DNA of 51,805 nucleotides from Roseburia sp. CAG:10041_57 (GCA_001916965.1 MNTL01000078.1:1-51805); one strand, 5' to 3'. Shown: positions 25,781 through 34,415, counted from the first letter of the stretch. Notes: a model not told the origin generated them from the letters alone. Program-made: numbers and translations.

Positions 25781-26998
25781 GTGAAGGAAGAAGGTTTGAA
25801 TCTCACGATTCATGATAAAGATGAAGCAGGTCCTGTAGCAAGAATTATTGTTATAGGTGTTGGTGGCGGCGGAAATAACGCAGTCAACCGAATGATAGAT
25901 GAAAATATTACTGGTGTTGAATTTATTGGAGTAAATACAGATAAACAGGCATTACAGCGTTGTAAGGCTCCTAAGCTGTTACAGATCGGCGAGAAGCTGA
26001 CCAAGGGACTTGGAGCAGGCGGTGTACCTGAGAAGGGCGAGAAGGCTGCTGAAGAGAGTTCAGAAGAGATTCAGGAAGCAATCAAGGGTGCAGACATGGT
26101 ATTCGTTACCTGTGGTATGGGTGGCGGAACCGGTACAGGAGCAGCTCCTGTAGTAGCGTCCATTGCTAAGTCCATGGATATTCTGACGATTGGTGTTGTA
26201 ACCAAGCCTTTCCGTTTCGAAGCCAAGAAGCGTATGACCAACGCACTCAGTGGTATCGAGAAGCTGAAAGAGCATGTAGATACACTGATCGTCATTCCAA
26301 ACGAGAAGCTCCTTGAGATCGTGGACAGAAGGACAGGCATGGAAGAGGGCTTGAAGAAGGCAGATGAAGTATTACAGCAGGCTGTACAGGGTATCACAGA
26401 CCTGATCAATGTACCTTCCCTTATCAACCTGGACTTCGCAGATGTGCAGACAGTCATGAAGGACAAGGGTATTGCACATATTGGTATTGGACATGGCAAG
26501 GGCGAGAACAAGGCTGCTGATGCAATTAAGATGGCAGTAGAATCACCGCTGCTTGAGACAACCATCAAGGGCGCAACAGATATTATCCTGAATGTTACCG
26601 GTGATGTCAGCTTATATGATGCCAATGAAGCGTCTACATACATCGAAGAACTTACAGGTGATGATGTGAACGTTATCTTTGGTGCTACAGAGAACAAGGA
26701 TATGCAGGACAGCTGTACAATTACTGTAATTGCTACTGGCTTAGAGCAGAATGCAGCGAACTCTCCATTCAACAAGTTAAACAATATAGGCAGCGGCTTT
26801 TCAGTGAAGCCTGCAGCCACGATTACCAAGACCAAACCGGTTACACCGGGAGTCAATGTAATTCCTTCACAGAATCCGGGTACAGTACCTACCAGACCTT
26901 TCCCTGGTATTCAGAGACCTTCAGAATTAAGAAGCAATGTTGAGGAGAAATCCCTTGATATTCCAAGCTTCCTGAAAAAAGGAACAACACAGCAATAA
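25781..26998 (+). CDS. ftsZ: Cell division protein FtsZ
   Basis: The 405-residue tubulin-like GTPase forms the Z ring at midcell. The N-terminal GVGGGGNNAVNRMI and the tubulin signature GGGTGTGAAP bind GTP, and the T7 loop holds NLDFADVQTVM for hydrolysis. After the globular domain (to about 320) comes a variable linker, then a conserved C-terminal peptide SLDIPSFLKK that should bind FtsA/SepF-type partners. The start is GTG at 25781, after GAAGGAGG. A terminator follows, and spoIIGA begins 121 bases later. Confidence 0.97.
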   Translation: MKEEGLNLTIHDKDEAGPVARIIVIGVGGGGNNAVNRMIDENITGVEFIGVNTDKQALQRCKAPKLLQIGEKLTKGLGAGGVPEKGEKAAEESSEEIQEAIKGADMVFVTCGMGGGTGTGAAPVVASIAKSMDILTIGVVTKPFRFEAKKRMTNALSGIEKLKEHVDTLIVIPNEKLLEIVDRRTGMEEGLKKADEVLQQAVQGITDLINVPSLINLDFADVQTVMKDKGIAHIGIGHGKGENKAADAIKMAVESPLLETTIKGATDIILNVTGDVSLYDANEASTYIEELTGDDVNVIFGATENKDMQDSCTITVIATGLEQNAANSPFNKLNNIGSGFSVKPAATITKTKPVTPGVNVIPSQNPGTVPTRPFPGIQRPSELRSNVEEKSLDIPSFLKKGTTQQ

Positions 26999-27001
26999 GT
27001 G

Positions 27002-27026
27002 AACGCAGCCAATGGCTGCGTTTTTT
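27002..27026 (+). terminator. ftsZ terminator
   Basis: AACGCAGCC (27002-27010) pairs with GGCTGCGTT (27014-27022), followed by TTTT. A second terminator-like dyad, CCCTTGCTT with AAGCAGGGG then CTTTTT, follows within 27050-27084. Confidence 0.9.
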
Positions 27027-27091
27027 GTCGATAAATAAACCTTCTTTTAACCCTTGCTTTGACAAAATAAGCAGGGGCTTTTTAGTATACT
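27026..27091 (+). promoter_or_regulatory. Candidate Spo0A-dependent spoIIG promoter
   Basis: TTGACA (27059-27064) and TATACT (27086-27091) are separated by 21 bases, close to the abnormal 22-base spacing of the Bacillus spoIIG promoter that needs Spo0A. Two 0A-box-like sites, TGTCGAT (27026-27032) and TGACAAA (27060-27066), each match TGNCGAA at 6 of 7 bases. The -35 lies in the loop of a terminator-like dyad, so chance remains possible. Confidence 0.4.
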
Positions 27092-27119
27092 TAGTTCGTT
27101 CAGCGAGGAAGAGAGGTGG

Positions 27120-27905
27120 TTGAGGATTTATGTATTATATCTGGATGTATACTTTCTGGAAAATGTGCTGTTAAACCTGGTCCTGCTGATATTCACATTG
27201 ATTCTTACAGGCAGACGTATTCGCTTCATAAGACTTCTGAGTGCATCACTGATAGGGGGAATGATGGCGATTCTGCCAATCATATTACGGCTTCGTTACG
27301 GTATCGCATATATTTTGCTGATTTTGCTGACAGGATTGCTTGTGATTATAATTGCATCGGGAATGAGGAGTATGTCAGAACAATGGACAGCAATGCTGCA
27401 TTTCTATGTAATGTCTTTTGTCTGGAATAGATTATTTACAGGATTGGAACGAATACTGGGAACGAAGTATACTCTGTGCGCAGCCATTGTAACAGCGATC
27501 ATGGGAACTGTGTCGGGTTATCTGTATGAAAGAAAACAGATTGTGAAAAAACAGACAATCTACGATGTAGAAGTGGCACAACAGGGTAGAAAGCTGACTT
27601 TAAAAGCGCTGCTGGATACAGGAAACGGATTGAGAGAGCCGATCAGTGGCAGACCTGTATCTATTATAGAAAGGGATGTCTACGACACTTTGTGCCATCA
27701 GACGATACAGGAACGATACAGAGTGATTCCATATCACAGCATAGGAAAAGAACATGGGATATTGCAGGGGACGGAGGTAGATGAATTGATCATCTGGAGA
27801 GAAGATGAGCCATATGTGCAGAAGAAAGCAGTCATTGCATTGTATGAAGGAAAGCTCTCAGGAAATGGAAGCTATCAGATGATACTGCATACAGGTCTGC
27901 TATAA
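27120..27905 (+). CDS. spoIIGA: Sporulation sigma-E processing peptidase
   Basis: The 261-residue membrane protease cleaves pro-sigma-E in the mother cell. The N-terminal half has five hydrophobic helices (about 3-145). The C-terminal half is the aspartic-protease-like domain with the catalytic D166 in LLDTGNGLREPISGRP. The start is TTG at 27120 with AGAGAGG upstream; no in-frame ATG gives a complete N-terminus. Its substrate gene sigE lies 33 bases downstream. In Bacillus the enzyme is switched on by SpoIIR from the forespore, not seen in this window. Confidence 0.92.
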   Translation: MRIYVLYLDVYFLENVLLNLVLLIFTLILTGRRIRFIRLLSASLIGGMMAILPIILRLRYGIAYILLILLTGLLVIIIASGMRSMSEQWTAMLHFYVMSFVWNRLFTGLERILGTKYTLCAAIVTAIMGTVSGYLYERKQIVKKQTIYDVEVAQQGRKLTLKALLDTGNGLREPISGRPVSIIERDVYDTLCHQTIQERYRVIPYHSIGKEHGILQGTEVDELIIWREDEPYVQKKAVIALYEGKLSGNGSYQMILHTGLL

Positions 27906-27938
27906 GAACAGGAGAGAACGAACAGGAGGAAATGATAA

Positions 27939-28673
27939 ATGATTTTGAAGGTATATTTACCCGGACGTATGAAACTTTGCCTGGGCAGAAAGGATGCCGG
28001 CGTATTAAGTGGACGTCAGGAAATCCATTATATAGGAGGAAGCGAGATTCTGCCGCCACCGCTGGAGAGCGTGGAAGAAAGTGAAGCAATCAATGACCTG
28101 GATACAGAGGCTGCTGAAGAGGCAAGGTCGATCTTGATAGAGCATAATCTGCGGCTTGTGGTGTATATTGCCAAGAAATTTGATAATACAGGGGTCGGAG
28201 TAGAAGACTTGATTTCAATCGGAACGATAGGACTGATTAAATCAATCAATACCTTTAACCGTGATAAGAACATTAAGCTGGCAACTTATGCTTCACGTTG
28301 CATTGAAAATGAAATTCTTATGTATCTGAGACGTAATAACAAAACGAAAATGGAGGTGTCCATTGACGAACCTCTTAATGTAGACTGGGATGGAAATGAA
28401 CTGCTGCTGTCAGATATTCTGGGAACAGATGAAGATGTTATTTACAAGGATCTGGAGACTGAGGTAGAACGTAAACTGCTGCGTAAGGCAGTGGCGAAAC
28501 TGGGAGAACGTGAGAGAACAATCATTCAGCTCAGATTCGGACTGGGAAGCCCATATGGACGTGAGATGACCCAGAAGGAAGTGGCTGACTATCTTGGAAT
28601 ATCACAGTCGTACATATCCAGATTGGAGAAGAAGATCATGAAGCGTCTCAAGAAAGAGATGGTAAAAGAATAG
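27939..28673 (+). CDS. sigE: Sporulation sigma factor SigE (pro-sigma-E)
   Basis: The 244-residue sigma-70 family protein directs early mother-cell transcription. Its N-terminus carries the expected pro-sequence, with the processing region around HYIGGSEILPPPL (about 29-41). Region 2 (LRLVVYIAKKFDNTGVGVEDLISIGTIGLIK) and region 4 (QKEVADYLGISQSYISRLEKKIMKRL) are complete. AGGAGG lies 8 bases before the ATG. It follows spoIIGA, which should activate it, and precedes sigG. Confidence 0.96.
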   Translation: MILKVYLPGRMKLCLGRKDAGVLSGRQEIHYIGGSEILPPPLESVEESEAINDLDTEAAEEARSILIEHNLRLVVYIAKKFDNTGVGVEDLISIGTIGLIKSINTFNRDKNIKLATYASRCIENEILMYLRRNNKTKMEVSIDEPLNVDWDGNELLLSDILGTDEDVIYKDLETEVERKLLRKAVAKLGERERTIIQLRFGLGSPYGREMTQKEVADYLGISQSYISRLEKKIMKRLKKEMVKE

Positions 28674-28756
28674 GGGTAACATAGTCTGAGGGATTGCCGG
28701 ATTTCACTGGTATTTACATATGTCTGGAGACAGGCATGGAAATAGGAGGAGAAATC

Positions 28757-29533
28757 ATGGCAATCAGTAAAGTAGAAATATGTGGGGTAAATACGTCAAA
28801 ACTTCCGGTGCTCAATAACGAAGAGAAAGAAGCATTGTTTGCCAGAATAGAGCAGGGAGATAAAGAAGCCAGAGAGACTTATATCAGAGGCAATCTGCGG
28901 CTTGTATTAAGCGTGATCAAGCGTTTCTCACAGTCTAATGAGAATGTAGACGATCTGTTTCAGATAGGCTGCATAGGACTGATTAAGGCTATTGATAATT
29001 TTAATCCCAGCCTGGAGGTAAAATTTTCCACATACGCAGTCCCAATGATCATGGGGGAGATCAGAAGATTCCTAAGGGACAATAACGCAATACGTGTCAG
29101 CAGGTCATTGAAGGATACTGCGTATAAAGCCATATATGCAAGAGAGAACCTGACAAGACTACATTCCAAAGAGCCTACAATTGTTGAAATTGCGGCAGAA
29201 ATCGGCATACCAAAGGAAGACATTGTGTATGCGCTGGATGCAATTCAGAATCCGATGAGCCTGTATGAACCCGTGTATACAGAGGGGGGAGATACCCTGT
29301 ATGTGATGGATCAGATCAGTGACAAGAAGAGCCGTGAAGAGAACTGGGTAGAGAATATATCACTTAGTGAAGCTATGAAGAGATTAAATGAGAGAGAGAA
29401 TGAAATTATAACGCTGCGATTTTTTGAGGGAAAGACCCAGATGGAAGTAGCTGAATCCATAGGCATATCACAGGCACAGGTATCCAGACTTGAGAAAAAT
29501 GCTCTGACAATTATGAGGAAATATTTGATGTAG
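28757..29533 (+). CDS. sigG: Sporulation sigma factor SigG
   Basis: The 258-residue sigma-70 family protein directs late forespore transcription. It begins with the typical N-terminus MAISKVEICGVNTSKLPVL, which contains the region contacted by anti-sigma factors. Region 2 (LRLVLSVIKRFSQSNENVDDLFQIGCIGLIKAIDNF), region 3 and region 4 (GKTQMEVAESIGISQAQVSRLEKN) are complete. The ATG at 28757 has AGGAGG at 7 bases; an in-frame upstream ATG at 28694 lies in the gap after sigE. The 83-base gap should hold a forespore promoter, but I could not define one with confidence. Confidence 0.95.
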   Translation: MAISKVEICGVNTSKLPVLNNEEKEALFARIEQGDKEARETYIRGNLRLVLSVIKRFSQSNENVDDLFQIGCIGLIKAIDNFNPSLEVKFSTYAVPMIMGEIRRFLRDNNAIRVSRSLKDTAYKAIYARENLTRLHSKEPTIVEIAAEIGIPKEDIVYALDAIQNPMSLYEPVYTEGGDTLYVMDQISDKKSREENWVENISLSEAMKRLNERENEIITLRFFEGKTQMEVAESIGISQAQVSRLEKNALTIMRKYLM

Positions 29534-29549
29534 CAGAAAATATAATCTA

Positions 29550-29578
29550 TTGACTTGCAATTAAAAACAATTTACAAT
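29550..29578 (+). promoter_or_regulatory. Strong promoter after sigG
   Basis: TTGACT (29550-29555) and TACAAT (29573-29578) are 17 bases apart. TGACTTG (29551-29557) recurs inverted as CAAGTCA (29592-29598), flanking the expected start. It could drive the phosphopantetheinyl transferase gene or a short RNA ending at the palindrome at 29623. Confidence 0.5.
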
Positions 29579-29622
29579 AGACATATGTAGTCAAGTCATG
29601 TATGGATATGCAGAAGGATAAA

Positions 29623-29668
29623 AAATTGTATCAAATATGCTTATTTATAAGCATATTTGATACAATTT
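29623..29668. terminator. Perfect 46-base palindrome
   Basis: Two perfectly complementary 22-base arms (29623-29644 and 29647-29668) flank two T residues. The left arm begins AAATTGTATC and the right ends GATACAATTT. The stem is AT-rich and ends in TTT, so it can act as a terminator for sigG or for a short RNA from the promoter at 29550, in either direction. Confidence 0.7.
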
Positions 29669-29673
29669 ATATG

Positions 29674-29732
29674 GCGAAGTAACCACATAAGCAAAAGTAA
29701 AGCATCAAAGATGCGATTTTGCGCATGGGGTT
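29674..29732 (+). repeat. Dispersed hairpin repeat, copy 2
   Basis: The block runs from GCGAAGTAACCACATAAGCA to GATTTTGCGCATGGGGTT. It matches copy 1 at the end of murA and the reverse complement of copy 3 along its whole length, with AAAGCAT and AAGATGCG in the middle. It lies 24 bases before the PPTase gene. Confidence 0.7.
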
Positions 29733-29756
29733 GAAAATACTAAACAGGAGATCCCT

Positions 29757-30437
29757 ATGAAGATATATGCATCCAGGGTAAAAGACATAGAAGAGAAAGA
29801 GTATGAGGATATTTTCTCTATGTTAGACAGCAGTAGAAGGGATAAAATACATAGAATGAAGAACAATGCAGAACGCAACAGGAGCATCATGGCAGGGCTT
29901 CTGCTGCGTTATGCCTTTTTGGGAGAAGGATATACCACACAGGATTGGAAGAAAGTACAGATAGAACAGGGAAAATATGGAAAGCCCATATTAAAGGGAT
30001 ATGTTGGGCTGCATTATTCTCTTTCACATTCGGGAGACTGGGTTCTATGTGGCATGGACAGTGAACCGATAGGGGTAGACATACAACAGATGCGTCCGTA
30101 CCGTATGGAGCTTGCTGCAAGATTTTATCATGAAAATGAGTATCAGCGCCTGTGTGCGATTACAGATGAAGAAGACAGATGCAGCCAGTTCTATCAGATG
30201 TGGGCAGCGAAGGAAAGCTATGCGAAGCTGACCGGCAGAGGAATCGGCGGTGGGATTGACAGATATGTGACAGAAGAAAATTATGGGCGGATAACTGACC
30301 GGGAGACGTTGGTATCTGCTTTTATGAAGATATATCATACCATTTCAAATCATATAGTGAGCGTAAGTTCATATCAGGATGAATTTACGCAGCAGATTAT
30401 GATGATAACAGATAACGAATTGCGGAACATGGAGTAG
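29757..30437 (+). CDS. 4'-phosphopantetheinyl transferase, Sfp type
   Basis: The 226-residue enzyme moves phosphopantetheine from CoA to a serine of a carrier protein. It has the Sfp-type double domain with the signature motifs: HYSLSHSGDWVLC, the Mg-binding GVDIQ with D108, and W149-AAKES-YAKLTG. Its carrier protein is not in the window. The ATG follows AGGAGATCCCT. The next gene (cNMP-domain protein) starts 53 bases downstream and may be co-transcribed. Sfp enzymes often serve peptide or polyketide synthases, but some are the general ACP synthase, so its target cannot be told here. Confidence 0.9.
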   Translation: MKIYASRVKDIEEKEYEDIFSMLDSSRRDKIHRMKNNAERNRSIMAGLLLRYAFLGEGYTTQDWKKVQIEQGKYGKPILKGYVGLHYSLSHSGDWVLCGMDSEPIGVDIQQMRPYRMELAARFYHENEYQRLCAITDEEDRCSQFYQMWAAKESYAKLTGRGIGGGIDRYVTEENYGRITDRETLVSAFMKIYHTISNHIVSVSSYQDEFTQQIMMITDNELRNME

Positions 30438-30490
30438 TACAACCCGCAGAACCGGGAACAGGTGAAGAAAGGCAGGGTAAATACGGTAAG

Positions 30491-32803
30491 ATGGAGAATG
30501 GGAAAAATATCATTAAAAAGGGCGAGGTAATATTTGCACAGGGGGATACGGTAAGCCACATAGGAATCGTGCTGGCAGGAAAAGTGCTGATGCAGAACGA
30601 ATGGATGAGACTGGTGAGAAATCAGGGTTCTTTTATTGCATTAAATGACTGGAACCGGGATACCTATGGGGCTTCCTATACAACACTGGAAGATTCGGTT
30701 ATCTACATGCTTTCCGTATCCGGCGAGGAGACTTTGCATAATGTGATTACCAAGAGTGATGATTACAGGGCAATCATGGTATCTTCGCAATTCCATTATA
30801 TAACAGACATGGCGCACCTCCGTGAGGATCTGCACATGCGTGCCAGCCGTTTATATGAGTTTGCCAAAAGAAGCTATCAGGGGTATAAAAATCTGTGCAT
30901 GGCAATCGGAGTATCCCCTCTTATCATTGAAGAACTGGATGAGCTGGAAGAGTGTGAATACCAGATGGAAATTAATGAAGACCGACTGGGCTATTATGCA
31001 GAGGCAGCAGGGATTCCTTTAAATGTCCAGAAAGCATACTATTCTTATAGCGAAGAGATGGTAAATTTCATTGTGCTGGAGATTGCGGCTGTAGTAGACG
31101 GCTTTAAAGAAGATTGCATTACACTGATTAAATATATACATAATCTTCTTTCTTATATAGTGGGAAGAAAGGACCATAATCTGTTTGATTATGCCTGTGC
31201 ACAAGGTCGTGAAATGAGAAGAAAAGGCGATGTCCCAAAGGAAATGCAGGGATTGCTGGAAGAGATTCTTGGGGAAGTTAGTTTCCAATATCAGGAGCTT
31301 GGCAGGCATATGGACATACCTGATTGGGATCTGAAGGCTAAGAAAGCAATCATAGGAGAGATTATCTCCAAGGAAATGACCGAGACAGAACAGAAGTCAA
31401 AAGAAGAAAAAGAGGCAATGATCCGCAGATCTGTACTTTCATTGAAGAATTCTCTGGAACAGGTTGTCCAGTATGCAGCATATGATGAACAGAAGATAGA
31501 AGTATTGCGTGCAAATATGGATTATCTGGTGAAAGCACCGGATAGACTGTCTGTAGAAGATGATGTGAAGAAAGCCAAGAAAACGATCACGCCAATGGTA
31601 TTTGAGTTATATCTTGCGTGCTTTAGAAAGGTATGTGAAGGTCTGATTGTGCCTCCTAAGGCAGTAGAGTTGTTCCTGAACTTTGGAATGCTGGATGAAC
31701 GGCTGCTGGAACAGGAGCATCTGGAATTTCTGTGTGGAATTGAAGAAGAGGAAGACGAAGGTCCGTGCCATGTATTTACGCTGTGTGAGTGGCTAAAGGC
31801 AATTCACGATGGACAAAGAGAACCTTCCAAGAGTGAATTTGACGAAGATTATATTGAAAACCTGCGCTCCTTGAAGAAACAAGGTGAGATTACAGAACAG
31901 CAGCAGAAGGCTCTGACCAATAACATGGACAAGCGTGTGGAATACGAAGTCATGAATATGATGAAGAGTAATATGCGTGTGCTATATGGACAACCAACAG
32001 CATACATGCCTGTCTTGTATAAAGAAGCAATATATGGTTATCTGGATAAGATTCTGGTGACTAAGAAGAGAATTAATGAAAGCGTGCAGAATCTCATGAA
32101 GATTGATTATTCTGTCTTCTACAGAGAAGTACTGTATTCCAATGTAGAACTGAAGATTAATCATGAGTCCTGCATGAAGAATGTATATCCTGATGTAATC
32201 CTGTTCCCGTTATCCGGTGTCAATGCATCTATGTGGCAGGAAGTAGGAGGCAAGAATAAGGCTACTCCGGGAAGATTTGTTTTCCCGATACTTTCCAACA
32301 CCAATATAGATGATATGATGGTGAAAATGTTCGGAAGATTCCGTTGGGAGCTGTGCAGATGTATACAGGGTATGCAGTGGAATGATATTAAGGTTAAATC
32401 ACTGACCTCAGAATATATGGATTATATCCAGTTCTACCGTAAGAACAGGGACCTGTCTGATGAGGCACGTGAGAAGGTGAAGATGCAGATTCAGAAGGGA
32501 CGTAACAATTCCCGTGAAATATTCCTGATTGATTATGAAGCGTGGGTAAAGAGTGAGTCCAATGGTTCCATGAAGATGAATAAAGTAGCAAGAGAGATTC
32601 TGGCTACCTATTGTCCTTTTGAGAAGACCCTGCGTCAGAAGCTGGAAACACAGAGACCTTATGAAGCTGCCATGGCACGTTTTGGAAGAAATTCCATGAA
32701 GAAGAAACAGGAATTTGAATTGCGTATCAAGGCAATCCAGAGAGAGACCCCGGATGTACCGCAGGAGATTCTCGATACGTATCATTTCTACGCAGATTTA
32801 TAA
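30491..32803 (+). CDS. Large protein with N-terminal cyclic-nucleotide-binding-like domain, unknown
   Basis: Of the 770 residues, the first ~110 form a cNMP-binding-like (CRP-type) beta barrel: KKGEVIFAQGDTVSHIGIVLAGKVLM... and VIYMLSVSGEETL. The remaining ~660 are helical and charged, with no membrane segment, no HTH that I can see, and no enzyme motif I recognise. The segment from about residue 505 to the end (YGQPTAYMPVLYKEAIYGYLDK..., LFPLSGVNASMWQEVGGKN..., RFRWELCRCIQG) looks like a separate folded domain. The ribosome binding site is weak. I recall homologues annotated only as cyclic nucleotide-binding domain proteins in Lachnospiraceae. The repeat/terminator at 32821 follows. Confidence 0.75.
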   Translation: MENGKNIIKKGEVIFAQGDTVSHIGIVLAGKVLMQNEWMRLVRNQGSFIALNDWNRDTYGASYTTLEDSVIYMLSVSGEETLHNVITKSDDYRAIMVSSQFHYITDMAHLREDLHMRASRLYEFAKRSYQGYKNLCMAIGVSPLIIEELDELEECEYQMEINEDRLGYYAEAAGIPLNVQKAYYSYSEEMVNFIVLEIAAVVDGFKEDCITLIKYIHNLLSYIVGRKDHNLFDYACAQGREMRRKGDVPKEMQGLLEEILGEVSFQYQELGRHMDIPDWDLKAKKAIIGEIISKEMTETEQKSKEEKEAMIRRSVLSLKNSLEQVVQYAAYDEQKIEVLRANMDYLVKAPDRLSVEDDVKKAKKTITPMVFELYLACFRKVCEGLIVPPKAVELFLNFGMLDERLLEQEHLEFLCGIEEEEDEGPCHVFTLCEWLKAIHDGQREPSKSEFDEDYIENLRSLKKQGEITEQQQKALTNNMDKRVEYEVMNMMKSNMRVLYGQPTAYMPVLYKEAIYGYLDKILVTKKRINESVQNLMKIDYSVFYREVLYSNVELKINHESCMKNVYPDVILFPLSGVNASMWQEVGGKNKATPGRFVFPILSNTNIDDMMVKMFGRFRWELCRCIQGMQWNDIKVKSLTSEYMDYIQFYRKNRDLSDEAREKVKMQIQKGRNNSREIFLIDYEAWVKSESNGSMKMNKVAREILATYCPFEKTLRQKLETQRPYEAAMARFGRNSMKKKQEFELRIKAIQRETPDVPQEILDTYHFYADL

Positions 32804-32820
32804 AATCAGTAATTATTAAG

Positions 32821-32878
32821 AACCCCATGCGCAAAACCGCATCTTCAATGCTTTCCTTTTGTGCATGGGGTTACTTTG
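32821..32878. repeat. Dispersed hairpin repeat, copy 3 (inverted; terminator-like)
   Basis: AACCCCATGCGCAAAA (32821-32836) pairs with TTTTGTGCATGGGGTT (32857-32872) with one G-T pair. Its reverse complement aligns with copies 1 and 2. Here it lies between convergent genes and probably works as a bidirectional terminator. Confidence 0.75.
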
Positions 32879-32925
32879 TCATATATATTGAGTCAGAATA
32901 GTTACAAAATAACTAAATGAACGGA

Positions 32926-34263
32926 TTAACCGACTGACTGTGATTCGGAAGCTTCCTGGCTGGATTCAGATTCAGAATGCTCAGATGAAGCCGCATCACC
33001 CTGCTCCTGTGATTCGGGAAGTAGGATTGTTACTTTCTCAATACGATTCTGGATAACTTCTGTAGCTGTCAGGATAATGCCATCTTCTGTAGTAACTGTT
33101 TCACCCTGAGAAGGGAAGCGGTCCAGAAGTCCGATGATAATACCACCAATAGAATCAAAATCCTCAGAATCAAAGGAAGTACCAATAGCATCATTGATAT
33201 CAGATAATTTCATGCTTGCATCTACCAGATAGGTATGGTCATCTACCTGCTGGATCAATTCATCTTCATCCTCATCATATTCATCACGAATCTCACCAAC
33301 AATTTCTTCCAGCAGGTCTTCGAGAGTGATCATGCCGACTGTTGCACCATATTCATTCAGGACAAGTGCAACATTTGCTGTGATATTCCGCATTTCCAAC
33401 AGAAGATCTGCAGTTTTCTTATATTCATATGTATAATAGGCTTCTCTCATGATATCACGTATCTTGAACATACGCTTATTGGACACCAGAAGAAAATCCT
33501 TTACATTAATGATACCAATAATATTATCGCTGTCATCTTCATAGACAGGAATACGTGTGTACATGGATTCCTTGAACAAAGTCAGCAGTTCGTTATAGCT
33601 TGCTTCCACATCAATGGTAGTCATATCAATTCGTGGAATCATGATATCCTTGGCAACAGAATCGCTGAAATCGAACACATTGTAGATCAGCTTCTTCTCT
33701 TCCTGTTCGATGACACCATCTTCATGGCTGACATCCACATAGGTCTTCAACTCTGTTTCTGTCATCATGGCACGTTTGGATGAATCTATATGTAACAGCT
33801 TCAGAAGAAATCCGGAGAGCTTATCTATAATGAAAATAATCGGAGTGAGTACCTGCATCAGAAAGTAGATTGGACTTGAATAAGCAAGGGCAAGATTCTC
33901 ATTATTGTACATAGCCCAGGTCTTTGGGACAATCTCGCCAAAGAGCAGGATCAGCAATGTCAGGACACCTGTTGCAATACCAACAGCAGCGTTGCCCCAG
34001 ATGCGGATAACGAGAGAAGTCATCAGGGAAGATGCACTGATATTTACAATGTTATTGCCAATCAGTATTGCACTGATCAATTTGCTTTTTTTGTCCAGAA
34101 TCTTTTGTAATGTTAAGACTTTTTTCGTGGGATTCTCCTCTGCCATGGAACGGACCTTCACGAGACTCAGCGTTGTCAATGCTGTTTCGGCAGAAGAAAA
34201 GAATGCAGAAAGCATGATTAGAACTACAAGAATACAAAGTTGTATGACACCAGCGGTATCCAA
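32926..34263 (-). CDS. CNNM/CorC-type membrane protein (DUF21-CBS-CorC), hemolysin family
   Basis: The 445-residue protein has the order DUF21/CNNM membrane domain (about 1-190, with FFSSAETALTTLSLVKVR and LLFGEIVPKTWA), a CBS pair (about 205-330, MIPRIDMTTIDVEASYNEL..., YTRIPVYEDDSDNIIGIINVKDFL), and a CorC_HlyC domain (about 345-425, GGIIIGLLDRFPSQGETV). The last ~25 residues are a Ser/Glu/Gln-rich tail. Relatives export Mg2+ or related cations; the old name hemolysin is misleading. The start is TTG at 34263, 8 bases after AAGGAGG on the minus strand; the upstream ATG at 34383 would add an implausible 40 residues. Confidence 0.9.
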   Translation of the reverse strand: MDTAGVIQLCILVVLIMLSAFFSSAETALTTLSLVKVRSMAEENPTKKVLTLQKILDKKSKLISAILIGNNIVNISASSLMTSLVIRIWGNAAVGIATGVLTLLILLFGEIVPKTWAMYNNENLALAYSSPIYFLMQVLTPIIFIIDKLSGFLLKLLHIDSSKRAMMTETELKTYVDVSHEDGVIEQEEKKLIYNVFDFSDSVAKDIMIPRIDMTTIDVEASYNELLTLFKESMYTRIPVYEDDSDNIIGIINVKDFLLVSNKRMFKIRDIMREAYYTYEYKKTADLLLEMRNITANVALVLNEYGATVGMITLEDLLEEIVGEIRDEYDEDEDELIQQVDDHTYLVDASMKLSDINDAIGTSFDSEDFDSIGGIIIGLLDRFPSQGETVTTEDGIILTATEVIQNRIEKVTILLPESQEQGDAASSEHSESESSQEASESQSVG

Positions 34264-34415
34264 AATAATAACCTCCTTATGGTTAAAAAATAAAATATAG
34301 TTTCTTCTGCAAATATCAGGATTACGGTTCTGAATAGATGCAGTATACGCATAGATTATATCAGTATTGAATTGTAAATACAATAAAGAAACTATAAAAT
34401 ATCAGGGGGTACATC

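Noticed and set aside
26071..26856. Long minus-strand open frame inside ftsZ
   Set aside because: It is the shadow of a strongly biased coding strand; ftsZ on the plus strand is complete.
33235..33783. Plus-strand open frame opposite the CNNM protein
   Set aside because: It is antisense to a clear DUF21-CBS-CorC gene and has no family likeness.
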